Made by a program: the position numbers and the translations under genes. Of a stretch of 64,000 nt of DNA, positions 20,261 through 29,205 are shown piece by piece. The number at the start of each line of letters is the position of its first letter. Position 1 is the first letter of the stretch. Location of the stretch: the NCBI RefSeq assembly GCF_024814375.1, contig NZ_JANUXX010000002.1:1-64000 (forward strand), read 5' to 3'. The stretch is from Streptococcus sciuri. Its GTDB lineage: Bacteria > Bacillota > Bacilli > Lactobacillales > Streptococcaceae. The notes under the pieces were generated by a model. That model saw nothing but the letters and a program-made list of their open reading frames with translations. It made no database searches and was not told where the DNA came from.

Positions 20261-21454
20261 CTAAGATTCAAAAGCTCGTTGAATACTAGACAATCTTCCA
20301 GCAGCAACAGCAGCAAATAACATAATCACTGCAAATACAATAATCAAGATAGAAATAGGAGATATGATTACTAGAAAACCTGAAGTCAGAGCTGCTAAAG
20401 GATTTACCAAAGAAAACAACGTTAATATAGAACCTATGACACTTCCAATAATAACTTTGGGAACTTTAACCTGAAGACTACCAAAGTAAACAATAGAAAA
20501 TACTGTATTTAGCACAGCATAGCTGAACCACATGGCTAACATAACAATATAGGAAATAATACCACTTAATAAGGCTAAGTTTATTCCTAAAAATAGTAAC
20601 ACCAAGCTTTGGCATAAAAGCGTTATCTTAAAAAGACTATACTTATTCTTAAAATTTAAAGAGTATTTTGATAACAACCATCCGCCCAATACACCACCTA
20701 AGGCAAAGGATAACTCTAACCCACTGTAGGATATGTTCCAAAAAGAAAAGTGGTCATTTGCAATCTTCGGCAATAAAAGAAAAATACTCCAAAAAGCAAA
20801 ATTCATAATTAAAGCAATAGGCATTAAATCTCTAATATACGGTGTTTTTAAAATATAACGAATTCCACTAGTGATGTTTTTAAGAACAGATTGTGCCTGT
20901 AAAGGATTCTCAACGTGAGTACCTAATAACAACACAAAAGAGATGACTGCTAAAAGCAAAGAAAGAATGATAACTGCCCTAAAAGATAAAAACGTAATAT
21001 ATCCTGCAGAAACAATAATAGCCATAATACTAGCCAATTGAGTTAGACTAGCAACAACAGAATTAACTTGATAAAGTTCATCTTCCTCCTTTACTAAAAA
21101 AGGAATGAGCGATTCCAAAGTCGGAGATAAAAGATTGCCAATAATTGTAGAACTAAGCATAAATAAAGGTAATAAAATCTCTATACTTACACTCCCCTCC
21201 AAGAAAAATATTATTCCCAATAAAACGATCTTCAAAAATTTCAGACTTTTTATAAAGGATAACTTATTAACTCTATCTGATATGCCACCGCCAAATGTTG
21301 ATAGTAGTACCCCACTTAATTGACCAAATCCAATTACAGACACCATAAATTGACTCAAAAAGTGGTGATAAGTAAACCAATAAATGTAAATCGTAAGTGC
21401 AGCTGAAAGTGTGGTATCAAGAATATCCGAAGCTATGATTCTTTTAAGTGACAT
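20261..21454 (-). CDS. MFS transporter (MefA-like drug/peptide efflux type)
   Basis: A 397-residue protein with about twelve hydrophobic segments and a GGGISDRVNK motif between segments 2 and 3, the major facilitator signature. It is followed 10 bases on by the ABC-F gene. An MFS plus ABC-F pair is reminiscent of mef-msr macrolide resistance units, but the sequence is not recognisably MefA. It lies in a decayed accessory segment and appears intact. The substrate may be a drug or the peptide made by this locus. Confidence 0.75.
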   Translation of the reverse strand: MSLKRIIASDILDTTLSAALTIYIYWFTYHHFLSQFMVSVIGFGQLSGVLLSTFGGGISDRVNKLSFIKSLKFLKIVLLGIIFFLEGSVSIEILLPLFMLSSTIIGNLLSPTLESLIPFLVKEEDELYQVNSVVASLTQLASIMAIIVSAGYITFLSFRAVIILSLLLAVISFVLLLGTHVENPLQAQSVLKNITSGIRYILKTPYIRDLMPIALIMNFAFWSIFLLLPKIANDHFSFWNISYSGLELSFALGGVLGGWLLSKYSLNFKNKYSLFKITLLCQSLVLLFLGINLALLSGIISYIVMLAMWFSYAVLNTVFSIVYFGSLQVKVPKVIIGSVIGSILTLFSLVNPLAALTSGFLVIISPISILIIVFAVIMLFAAVAAGRLSSIQRAFES

Positions 21455-21560
21455 ATATTACTCCTTAAAGAAATGGAAAATGTTTTTTTAATAACAACAT
21501 CTTTGTCGCTAGCTTTAAAAAACGTTTCGTTAATGGCACTGTATCACAATACAAGGTTGC

Positions 21561-21788
21561 TTATAAATCTCTTCTTTGCCACATAAAAGGGTGCAGATGT
21601 ATTGGAAGGACAAAATTACCAAGATCTGAACCACCAAAAAATACCTCAGAAAAATTATTTTCTCCAATCATTCTCAATTCTTGAGATTCTATAATTGCCG
21701 CACTCATAGCCTTTTCTGCATTATCACTAGTAGCACAAGGGCGAAATGTACTCCCCTCAGTAAAGTGATAAGTAAAGAAATCTTTCAA
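21561..21788 (-). pseudogene. C-terminal fragment, possibly of a YcaO-type enzyme
   Basis: The frame encodes about 75 residues from a TTG at 21788 and stays open about 16 codons further upstream to a stop, with no better start or ribosome-binding site. The segment CATSDNAEKAMSAAIIESQ and the proline-containing end VLPIHLHPF loosely resemble the 'cxxxxxxAxxxAxxExxQ' helix and C-terminal tail of YcaO cyclodehydratases. This is a weak, recall-based match. It lies upstream of the MFS/ABC-F pair and opposite the peptide gene at 22139. Confidence 0.3.
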
Positions 21789-22026
21789 ACCTAATTGAAT
21801 TAATCTAAACCACCTATGTCGCTCATTATATCATAAAATATATATTTTGTTAATATCTTGACTAGTTTTTATTTTCAAAAAATTATATAAAATGTGTTTA
21901 AAAATAAAATAAAAAACATTAGACAAAATTCCTTTTTAGGATAGCTTATGACGAATTGGCTCATCTTCCCTATCTTTTTCCTCCAAAATATTTCAACAGA
22001 ATATACCGAAAAATCTGAATTTTTTA

Positions 22027-22055
22027 TTGACATTATCTTTCATACGATGTATAAT
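22027..22055 (+). promoter_or_regulatory. Consensus promoter for the small peptide gene
   Basis: TTGACA (22027-22032), 17-base spacer, TATAAT (22050-22055): a perfect sigma-70 type promoter. It points at the peptide gene, whose ATG is at 22139. The rest of 21789-22138 is AT-rich with no gene seen. Confidence 0.85.
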
Positions 22056-22138
22056 TGTCATGAAAATATGAAGAGGATAATCTTGAACTAACCATTCTTG
22101 GTTAATCACTTTTTATTATAAACGGAAAAGATTAATTT

Positions 22139-22391
22139 ATGAAATATAAAACAAGCTTAACTGCTACTACATTAAAATCTAGCGAAAACTTGATTGGCAT
22201 TGGTAGTAAACAATATACTGTTAACGATAATGAATTTAACCTATCATTAAAAATTTTAGAATTTTTGATGATAGAGAGATGAAGAGGAAATTTTAAAGTG
22301 GTTGACTGATAACAACTCCTTTGAAAAGTATACCTTACCGAATACTAAAGACCCTTATTGTAATATATGTGGCGGTACACCAGATGATTAA
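22139..22391 (+). pseudogene. Small Cys-containing peptide gene with dinucleotide frameshift
   Basis: From ATG 22139 a 47-codon frame reads to TGA at 22280-22282. A second frame continues from 22275 to TAA at 22389-22391. Adding one GA to the GAGAGA run at about 22274-22279 would join them into ~84 residues: a folded-looking N-terminal part (LIGIGSKQYTVNDNEFNLS, then DEEEILKWLTDNN) that resembles PqqD/RRE-like leader-binding domains, and a short tail ending PYCNICGGTPDD. The stop overlaps the start of the next MFS gene. A perfect promoter precedes it. It could be a modified-peptide precursor or a small RRE partner; the frameshift may be decay or a phase switch. Confidence 0.5.
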
Positions 22392-23559
22392 AAAGCAGAT
22401 TTTTCATTACTTATTGGCGACTTTTTTAGTCACAGTTGCCTATACATTACCCCATTCAATATTGACAGTCTTATTATTAAAAAAAGGACTATCAATTCCT
22501 CAAATATTGCTCATACAATCAGCATATAGTCTGGCCATCATACTGTTTGAATTTCCAAGTGGTATGTTATCAGATAATTGGTCAAGAAAATATCTCTATT
22601 TATCATCGAGATTTCTGCTCATCCTGATGTTTCTTATTGTCCTTACAGCTTCTAACTTTTATTTTTTATATTTAGCTTGGTTTATCTATGGGATTGCAGC
22701 AGCATTTGAAAGTGGTACCTTAGACTCCTATTTAATCAATGCATTGAAATTATCAGCTAATGATAAACTAATAGAATCTTTTATCTCTAAAGATAATAAA
22801 ATCCAGTTTATATCTATGATTATAGGGAGCGGTATGGGAGGCATTCTATATTTTATGATAGGGATAAAAATATATATTATTGCCATCGTATTAGTTTGTT
22901 TATCCATTTTTGATATTGGATTTTTCTTTAAAGAAGATAGGAATAATCACAAAGAAAAAATAAATCTGGATACTTTCAAAAAACAACTTTCTATAAGCTT
23001 TAAAGAGTTAAGAGAAAATAGTGTACTCAGGGTGATTATTATTTTCGACTTATTAACACAATTATTTTTTCAAGCACATTTTCAATTGTGGCAACCCTTT
23101 TTATTGGAAAAAGGTATTGATAAACAGTATTTCACATACTTCTATTTTCTTTTTCAAATAATCAGTATTCTATCTTATTCTATACACACAGAAAAACTAC
23201 AAAAATGCATTCGTTATCGAGCTTGTTTTCTACTAGTTCTTACTTTACCCATATTTTTCTTCTCAAAATTACCTCCTGTTTATCTTATAGCCTATATTTT
23301 ATATGTCTTTATATTTTATATCATTCAATTTGTCCTAACCATCTACTTTAATAAACAGGTATCAACAAAAACCATATCTTCACTCATATCTCTTAAGTCA
23401 ACAATCTCTAGGATAGGCGGTTTATTTATTTTATATGCTTTAAGCTTCTTATTAAACTATACTACTGTTAGCCTAGTGGTAAGCTCGGTATTTATTGCCT
23501 CTCTTTTATCTATATTGTTATTATTAAATCACTTTCTTAGAGTAGAGAAACATTTTTAA
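22384..23559 (+). CDS. MFS exporter coupled to the small peptide gene
   Basis: A 391-residue major facilitator with about twelve hydrophobic segments and FPSGMLSDNWSRKYLY, the loop 2-3 signature. I chose ATG 22384 because it overlaps the upstream peptide stop (ATGATTAA), a sign of translational coupling. A TTG 63 bases upstream would extend it through the peptide tail. Such coupling suggests export of, or immunity to, the product of that gene. It appears intact. Confidence 0.75.
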   Translation: MIKKQIFHYLLATFLVTVAYTLPHSILTVLLLKKGLSIPQILLIQSAYSLAIILFEFPSGMLSDNWSRKYLYLSSRFLLILMFLIVLTASNFYFLYLAWFIYGIAAAFESGTLDSYLINALKLSANDKLIESFISKDNKIQFISMIIGSGMGGILYFMIGIKIYIIAIVLVCLSIFDIGFFFKEDRNNHKEKINLDTFKKQLSISFKELRENSVLRVIIIFDLLTQLFFQAHFQLWQPFLLEKGIDKQYFTYFYFLFQIISILSYSIHTEKLQKCIRYRACFLLVLTLPIFFFSKLPPVYLIAYILYVFIFYIIQFVLTIYFNKQVSTKTISSLISLKSTISRIGGLFILYALSFLLNYTTVSLVVSSVFIASLLSILLLLNHFLRVEKHF

Positions 23560-23564
23560 TAGCC

Positions 23565-23597
23565 AAAAAACTAGCCTCTTTAAAAGACTAGTTTTTT
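23565..23597. terminator. Bidirectional terminator
   Basis: AAAAAACTAG (23565-23574) pairs perfectly with CTAGTTTTTT (23588-23597). It separates the plus-strand MFS gene from the minus-strand gene that follows, whose stop lies in the right arm. Confidence 0.85.
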
Positions 23598-24025
23598 CTT
23601 TTATTTTTAAATTTTCTATAACGATGTCTCCAACGGTAATAATCCAATGTTAGGAGGATTTTATTTTTAATAGGATAATCGTGCTGGATAAATTTGGCAC
23701 TTTCCCAAAAATGCTTGATGCCTAGTGTTTGCCAATTGGATTGAATCAAAAATTGCCCACGACTACGCTCCTTTTGTTCCTCTCTTTTGTAAAAAAATCG
23801 GCAAATCTTAGCCAAACGAATCGTTGGCTGAAAGTTGTTTTCTGCTGTGTAGGGTTCTGTTGCTATATTAATCAAGCCACCTCGCAGAAGTTCTTGCCAA
23901 AATCCACGATTGGCATAAAAATATTGGCGCATTGGCAATTGCAAATCTCTTGGTAACTGCAAGATACGGTGCATCCCATTGAGTTCTTCGACTTCAACAT
24001 AAAAGTAAATTTTTCGCTTTGTCAT
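23588..24025 (-). CDS. Hypothetical basic protein
   Basis: About 145 residues, beginning MTKRKIYFYVEVEELNGMH and ending in a very basic Arg/Lys-rich tail (HRYRKFKNKRKN). No membrane segment or motif that I recognise. I chose ATG 24025, where GGA precedes it by 7 bases; an ATG at 24037 is possible. The basic tail suggests nucleic-acid contact, which is inference. It marks the return to backbone sequence on the right of accessory region A. Confidence 0.6.
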   Translation of the reverse strand: MTKRKIYFYVEVEELNGMHRILQLPRDLQLPMRQYFYANRGFWQELLRGGLINIATEPYTAENNFQPTIRLAKICRFFYKREEQKERSRGQFLIQSNWQTLGIKHFWESAKFIQHDYPIKNKILLTLDYYRWRHRYRKFKNKRKN

Positions 24026-24133
24026 TACATTTTCCAACTCTTCTGATGTGCTTCAATCAAACCTTTTTCTGTTTGTTCTTTATTATACCATATCTGAGCT
24101 GACATCATGAAAAAGTTGAACAGGACTCAACTT

Positions 24134-24937
24134 CTAGCCCAAAACGAGAGCATCATCTGTCAGTTCTTGACCACTATTTTTATGAAAGAGATCCATCAGC
24201 TGTGCTACAGTGAGAGTCTTTTTCTCCTCACCAGAAACATCTACAACAATTTTCCCATGATAGAGCATAACAAGACGATTACCATAGGTAATAGCATGTT
24301 CCATATTATGAGTAATCATTAAACTCGTGAGTTTTTGCTCCTTGACAATTTTATCGGTCAACTGCATAACCATCCCACTAGTCTTAGGATCTAAGGCAGC
24401 TGTATGTTCATCTAAAAGGAGGACTTTCGGACGAACAAGCGTTGCCATAGACAAGGTGAGCGCTTGACGTTGCCCTCCAGAAAGAAAGGCAGCATCAGTT
24501 TTGAGACGGTTTTCTAGACCTAATCCAAGCTCGCTAAGTACTTCCTTAAAGAAGTTGCGTTCTTTATCTGTAACAGCATTTTTGAAAAAGCTACGTTTTT
24601 TACCACGACGATAGGCAATTGCCATATTTTCTTCGATAGTTAGATTGGTTGCCGTTCCCATACGAGGATCCTGAAAAACACGACTGATAACATTTGCTCG
24701 TTTCTCAACAGACTCTTTTCGAATAGACTTGCCCTCAAGCCTAATATCACCTTCATCAATGGTAACAAGACCTGCGATACTGTTTAAGAGAGTGGATTTC
24801 CCAGCTCCATTACCTCCAATAACGGAGATAAAATCACCCTCATTGATAGTCAAATCAAGCCCACGCAAAACATGATTTTCGTTGACGGTGCCTTTTTCAA
24901 AGGTTTTATGAATACCAGAAAGTTCTAATAAAGTCAT
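24134..24937 (-). CDS. ABC uptake transporter ATPase (tryptophan-type system)
   Basis: ATP-binding subunit of the importer formed with the next two genes. Seen: Walker A GGNGAGKST near residue 43, signature LSGGQRQAL near 148, Walker B VLLLDEHTAALD and the H-loop ITHN. It is 267 residues. It lies 2 bases from the permease gene. The Q-loop is FQDPRMGT, like the branched-chain/ribose-type permease families. Substrate assignment comes from the binding protein. Confidence 0.85.
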   Translation of the reverse strand: MTLLELSGIHKTFEKGTVNENHVLRGLDLTINEGDFISVIGGNGAGKSTLLNSIAGLVTIDEGDIRLEGKSIRKESVEKRANVISRVFQDPRMGTATNLTIEENMAIAYRRGKKRSFFKNAVTDKERNFFKEVLSELGLGLENRLKTDAAFLSGGQRQALTLSMATLVRPKVLLLDEHTAALDPKTSGMVMQLTDKIVKEQKLTSLMITHNMEHAITYGNRLVMLYHGKIVVDVSGEEKKTLTVAQLMDLFHKNSGQELTDDALVLG

Positions 24938-24939
24938 TC

Positions 24940-25839
24940 TTAATCACCTTCTTTCGTTAATGTTTTTGAAGGGCGTACGCCCAATTTTTCACGTAACTCT
25001 GGAATATATAGAATAATTGCGAGAAGAAGCGCTGATACCAGCTTAATCATTTGTGCCTCTATATCAGTCGTTAAGATAAAGACAATAATCAAGCGATAAA
25101 TAACTGAACCCAAAACCAAGGACCATAGACGCTTTCCAAGTGGTAAATACTTAATAATCACTTCAGCCAAGATAATAGAGGCTAAACCAATAACGATAGT
25201 TCCTACTCCCATATTAAGATCGGCATAGCCATTATTTTGTGCTAAAAGGGCACCTGATAAAGCAATAAGACCATTCCCAATCATATAGCCTAAAATCTTC
25301 ATCCGATCGACTTTGATACCATTGGCTTGTCCCATAGCGACGTTATCTCCTGTCGCACGTAAAGCTAGACCAAGCTGTGTATTCAAGAAAAGATATAAAA
25401 TCAAAATAACTAAAATCACAAAAATGCTACCAATCAACAACACTGAGCTGGTTCTATCCAATCCCAGTTTTGCTACCATGGTCACAATTGTCTCATGTGT
25501 AGACAGATAAACATTTGAACTACCTAGAATGAGAAGGTTGACCGAATAGAGACCTGTCAGAGTGATAATCCCTGTCAAAAGAGATGGAATTTTCATTTTA
25601 GTATGCATGATGCCTGAGACAAAACCAGCCAACATTCCACCAAGCATACCAAGGATAGTTGCTAAAATAGGATTAATATCGTGCATGATGCAAAGTGCAC
25701 AAACCGCTGCTCCCATAGGAAATGCACCTTCAGCAGATAAATCTGCAATATCTAAAATACGAAAGGTGATGAAAACACCTATTGCCATAATGGACCACAG
25801 TAGTCCTTGTGAAATTCCTGATAATACAATATCGAACAT
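24940..25839 (-). CDS. ABC uptake transporter permease (tryptophan-type system)
   Basis: Integral membrane subunit with about eight hydrophobic segments, 299 residues. GVFITFRILDIADLSAEGAFPMGAA is broken by loops as in the LivH/RbsC permease family, and the internal ALRATGDN motif contacts the ATPase. It forms an operon with the ATPase and binding protein; spacings are under 12 bases. Confidence 0.85.
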   Translation of the reverse strand: MFDIVLSGISQGLLWSIMAIGVFITFRILDIADLSAEGAFPMGAAVCALCIMHDINPILATILGMLGGMLAGFVSGIMHTKMKIPSLLTGIITLTGLYSVNLLILGSSNVYLSTHETIVTMVAKLGLDRTSSVLLIGSIFVILVILILYLFLNTQLGLALRATGDNVAMGQANGIKVDRMKILGYMIGNGLIALSGALLAQNNGYADLNMGVGTIVIGLASIILAEVIIKYLPLGKRLWSLVLGSVIYRLIIVFILTTDIEAQMIKLVSALLLAIILYIPELREKLGVRPSKTLTKEGD

Positions 25840-25848
25840 AAACTTCCC

Positions 25849-26820
25849 CTACTTACTATTTGTTATTTGACTCACATCAATACCTAAATATTTGGCTATT
25901 TTCTTATTGACGACGACCTTGACTTCCTTAGGGTATTCAGATGGTACATCTGAAGGCTTTTTTCCTTTTAAAATCTGAATCGCCATTTTAGCAGTCTGAC
26001 GCCCTAGACTTTCATAATCTGCTCCGTAAGTGAATAAGACGCCTTGCTCAACAACATCGGCAGAACCTCCTATAACAGGTACTTTCATTTCCTTCGACAA
26101 CTCTGTTACCAAATTGATGGAGCTAACAATAGTGTTATCCGTTGGAATAAAGAGAACATCACATTTTGACATGAGACTCTTTGCTGTATCTTGTACGTCG
26201 TTAGTTGAGGAAATACCCTTAATCACAGTTTCAATGCCAGCTTTTTTAAAAAGCTTCTTTGCCTGATTGACCTGCACCTCTGAATTGCGCTCACTCGTGG
26301 TATACATGATACCAACTTTTTTGACGTTGGGTATCACTTTTTTAAGCAATGTCACTTGCTTTGCAATCGGTGCCATATCACTAGTCCCCGTAGCAATGCC
26401 ACCTGGATATTTCATACTTTTTACCAAACTGGCAGACACAGGATCAGTCACATCTGTAAAAATAATGGGAACATCTGTAGACAAACTCGCTAGCGATTGC
26501 GCAGCTGTTGTTGCAATTCCTAAAACAATATCGTTTTTCCTAATAAGCTTTTCAGAAATAGACTGAAGGTTAGACTGATCACCTTGGGCATTTTTATAAT
26601 CAATCACAATATTCTTACCATCTACATAACCCTCTTTTTTCAGCTCATCAATAAATCCCTTTCTGGAAGCGCTCAGAGAAGGATGCTCCACATACTGCAA
26701 AATACCTATATGCTTAGCACTCCTATCAGCTGTTTTTTCACGTTCTGATGTACTTGAACATGCACTAAGTCCTGCTACAGCAATGATCAACACTAACAAT
26801 CCCTTTAGGAAACGTTTCAT
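25849..26820 (-). CDS. ABC transporter substrate-binding lipoprotein (TrpX-like)
   Basis: Lipoprotein with a type II signal (hydrophobic stretch ending GLSACSS) and an ABC_sub_bind-type periplasmic-binding fold: HIGILQYVEHPSLSA, PIIFTDVTDPVSASLV, VGIMYTTSERNS, FIPTDNTIVS. It is 323 residues. In streptococci this family forms the TrpXYZ system, proposed from regulatory-site comparisons to import tryptophan. The leader upstream looks attenuator-like, which supports an amino-acid substrate. The exact ligand is inference. Confidence 0.8.
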   Translation of the reverse strand: MKRFLKGLLVLIIAVAGLSACSSTSEREKTADRSAKHIGILQYVEHPSLSASRKGFIDELKKEGYVDGKNIVIDYKNAQGDQSNLQSISEKLIRKNDIVLGIATTAAQSLASLSTDVPIIFTDVTDPVSASLVKSMKYPGGIATGTSDMAPIAKQVTLLKKVIPNVKKVGIMYTTSERNSEVQVNQAKKLFKKAGIETVIKGISSTNDVQDTAKSLMSKCDVLFIPTDNTIVSSINLVTELSKEMKVPVIGGSADVVEQGVLFTYGADYESLGRQTAKMAIQILKGKKPSDVPSEYPKEVKVVVNKKIAKYLGIDVSQITNSK

Positions 26821-27139
26821 TATTTCTCCTCTTCTAAAATGCTATCAAAAAACCAGCTAGAGAGATAAACTAGCTGGTTGATGCCTATCTGAGTACAGTG
26901 CAACAGCCAGTTAGAATATATTATTATCTAATCGGCTAATCACAAAAGGCTCTAGCTCCATAGATACAAACACCTAACGTTCGTACCACATAACTACAAA
27001 CGTCTATCTAGAAACTAAAATAATATTCCTTTTTTATCTTCACAATTGCTAGTACACTTGGCATCCTATTTTCCTCATATTAGGGTTCAAAACACCCACT
27101 ATTTAATACTACTATACCGTTATTTAAGAAACTTGTCAA
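26821..27139 (-). promoter_or_regulatory. Promoter and attenuator-like leader of the tryptophan-type ABC operon
   Basis: Minus-strand promoter TTGACA (27134-27139), 17-base spacer, TATAGT (27111-27116). The leader of about 280 bases contains a strong terminator (ACCAGCTAG and CTAGCTGGT arms, 26852-26883, then a T run) close before the first gene. Upstream is a 9-bp stem at about 26977-27003 around a five-codon frame that reads Met-Trp-Tyr-Glu-Arg-stop. No T-box core (AGGGTGGNACCGCG) is visible. The design fits transcription attenuation, perhaps sensing Trp. Confidence 0.5.
26852..26883 (-). terminator. Terminator inside the leader
   Basis: On the minus strand a 9-bp stem ACCAGCTAG / CTAGCTGGT with a T tract after it, about 30 bases before the binding-protein start. 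This is the expected place for an attenuator. Confidence 0.7.
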
Positions 27140-27175
27140 TAGATTTTTCAAGGATAAAACGCTAGAAGTCAACTC

Positions 27176-27472
27176 CTAGCGTTTTTGATGTATAACAGCT
27201 AATTTTGTTTGTAAATCATCAATCACACGATTAACATTTTGTTGCCCTTTGTAAATACCGTAGCCAAATAAAAGCATTCCTAAACATCCAATAATAACTA
27301 ATCCTATACCGCTAAAGCGTAATAGTAGAGAGACTTTGGAGAAATAAAGAGCTACTACGCCAAGACTAGATACAATGAAAAGTGAGCTAAACCAACGCTT
27401 GAGATTAGCAATCATGTGTTTTTGGTAGCTGATTTCAGTCTGATAACCTGATAATAACTCTTTTTCCGTCAT
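27176..27472 (-). CDS. Small membrane protein at the end of the mannose-type PTS operon
   Basis: A 98-residue protein with two hydrophobic segments (about residues 30-45 and 52-72) flanked by charged, helical ends. It begins 10 bases after the IID gene and is the last gene of that operon. I do not recognise a family. A role in the sugar transporter is suggested only by position. Confidence 0.6.
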   Translation of the reverse strand: MTEKELLSGYQTEISYQKHMIANLKRWFSSLFIVSSLGVVALYFSKVSLLLRFSGIGLVIIGCLGMLLFGYGIYKGQQNVNRVIDDLQTKLAVIHQKR

Positions 27473-27482
27473 AATGGCTCTC

Positions 27483-28319
27483 CTAGTATTTAAGTCCTGG
27501 ATTGAAGAATCCTAACAATACACCAACAAAAGCAATTGCCACTAAAAGTAACATGACTTTATTTGGTGAGATATTTTTCTTAGCCATTAGCCACCAACAA
27601 AAGACGATAAATAAAGCGGTTAATAGTCCTAGATAAACAGCGTCTAATTGATCTTGCAGGACTAGAAAAGCTTTTCCAGATGAGTTGGTTAATTTGAACG
27701 AAGTCTTTACAGATACCCATGTGGCAGCAACACCACCAATAACCATTCCTCCAATGATCCCAATAGCTCTTCTGATAGCTTGACCTTTGGGTCCTACTAG
27801 AAATTCAACTGCCTTATCCCCTAGCTCATAACCTTTGAAATAAGCAAACCGCATCCCAAAATAGGCTAATAGATTCCAAACGATGATGTAGAAAATAGCA
27901 CCCACAGGTGAGCCACCTGTTGATAGACCTAGTGCAATCCCAAGTAGAACAGGAATGAGTGTCCCTACAACAAGGGAGTCACCGATACCTGCAATAGGGC
28001 CCATAAGCCCTGCACGCATCCCATTGATAGTCTCATCATCAACACCATCACCGTTTGCTCTAGCTTCTTCAAGACCAGCTGTAATACCAACAACTAGTGT
28101 CCCTAATTGTGGTTCTGTGTTAAAGAAAGCAGTATAGGTTTGCATTGCTTCTTTCTGTTCTTTTTTATCTGTATATAGTTCTTCAATGATAGGCAACATA
28201 GAAGTCAGATAACCAAAGGTTTGCATGTGTTCTTGAGAGAAACAAGTCAAGTGCCCATAATACCAGTGATGAAATGACTTTGTTAATGTTTTTTTCGTGA
28301 GTCTTTTTCTTTCCGCCAT
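27483..28319 (-). CDS. PTS mannose-family transporter subunit IID
   Basis: Membrane subunit of a mannose/fructose/sorbose-class permease. Seen: KSFHHWYYGHLTCFSQEHMQ-like start (family: 'WN.ERMQ...'), GPIAGIGDSLVVGTLIPVLLG and GNLLAYF-like membrane segments, ending FFNPGLKY. I chose ATG 28319 with GGAGG upstream, just after the IIC stop; the frame extends upstream without a better start. About 278 residues. Confidence 0.88.
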   Translation of the reverse strand: MAERKRLTKKTLTKSFHHWYYGHLTCFSQEHMQTFGYLTSMLPIIEELYTDKKEQKEAMQTYTAFFNTEPQLGTLVVGITAGLEEARANGDGVDDETINGMRAGLMGPIAGIGDSLVVGTLIPVLLGIALGLSTGGSPVGAIFYIIVWNLLAYFGMRFAYFKGYELGDKAVEFLVGPKGQAIRRAIGIIGGMVIGGVAATWVSVKTSFKLTNSSGKAFLVLQDQLDAVYLGLLTALFIVFCWWLMAKKNISPNKVMLLLVAIAFVGVLLGFFNPGLKY

Positions 28320-28320
28320 C

Positions 28321-29169
28321 TTAGATGTCCTCCTCATCATCTTCAAACTCAAAACTATCGTCACTTGTGCTTTCTTTTTTTATTTTAACCATGTCAATCT
28401 CAAAGAAGAGAAGCGCAAAAATCAAGGAAATAACAGCACAAGATACCAAATTAAGCCCTAGAGAAGCAGCCAGAGTAAAACCGACAAAGAATGGAACAAA
28501 GTCTGTCACTTTTTCAACCAGCTGTTTTAGTAAGATAGCTATCCCTACACATGGCAACAGAGCTCCTACAGTAAACAACGTTTTCATAGGGACACCATCC
28601 ATTGGAAGAGCATGTTGCAAACTAGTAACCGCTGTCGCTCCTAATTTACACATAATCAATGTCGGTAAAAAAGAGAAGAGAAAATGTGAAATCCAAGGAT
28701 AACCCCAATCAACAGCGTATAATTTTTTAAATTTCCCTTCCTCAACTGCCTTCCAACCGATATGTTGCCAGACAAGGTTCATAGTAGCTGTTCCGTAAAA
28801 GAGAACAGTCCCTATCGTTCCCACTAATGTTCCCATTGATTTGGCAAGGTCTGAAGCTTCTGATGAGTTTACGGAAATTCCTTGCGATTGAATGGCTACC
28901 ATAGCAAGTGGAATGCCAATATAAGAAACTGCACGTACATCAGCAGATACTGTACCACCTGGTGTAACCAGAGCAATATAAACTAACTGCATAGCTACTC
29001 CACAAATGATACCTAGCTTAATATCTCCTAGAATAAGTCCACACACCAGTCCTCCAACTAAAGGACGTCCCAACGTATAATTACCAATACTAGAACCACC
29101 CATACCAGGCATGGATGCTAAGCTTGCAAACAATCCCAATAAAGCAGCCTGTAACCAAGATATTGTCAT
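28321..29169 (-). CDS. PTS mannose-family transporter subunit IIC
   Basis: Sugar-channel subunit with multiple hydrophobic segments, including GLILGDIKLGIICGVAMQLVYIA (read in parts) and VTPGGTVSADVRAVSY, typical of IIC-man. It is 282 residues, ending in an acidic tail (FEFEDDEEDI). Its stop is 1 base from the IID start. Confidence 0.9.
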   Translation of the reverse strand: MTISWLQAALLGLFASLASMPGMGGSSIGNYTLGRPLVGGLVCGLILGDIKLGIICGVAMQLVYIALVTPGGTVSADVRAVSYIGIPLAMVAIQSQGISVNSSEASDLAKSMGTLVGTIGTVLFYGTATMNLVWQHIGWKAVEEGKFKKLYAVDWGYPWISHFLFSFLPTLIMCKLGATAVTSLQHALPMDGVPMKTLFTVGALLPCVGIAILLKQLVEKVTDFVPFFVGFTLAASLGLNLVSCAVISLIFALLFFEIDMVKIKKESTSDDSFEFEDDEEDI

Positions 29170-29205
29170 TTTAAACTCCTTTCTAGAAACCTTAGCCCTT
29201 TATCC

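Noticed and set aside
22321-22383. N-terminal extension of the MFS exporter from TTG 22321
   Set aside because: This stretch encodes the tail of the upstream peptide in another frame, and ATG 22384 overlaps that peptide's stop, giving a better start.
23844-23856. Second attachment site for the tRNA-Lys island
   Set aside because: Short matches to TGTAGGG exist, but none extends beyond about 7 bases of the tRNA 3' end, so they are not convincing.
26821-27139. T-box riboswitch annotation
   Set aside because: Neither the AGGGTGGNACCGCG core nor its complement is visible, so I only call it attenuator-like.
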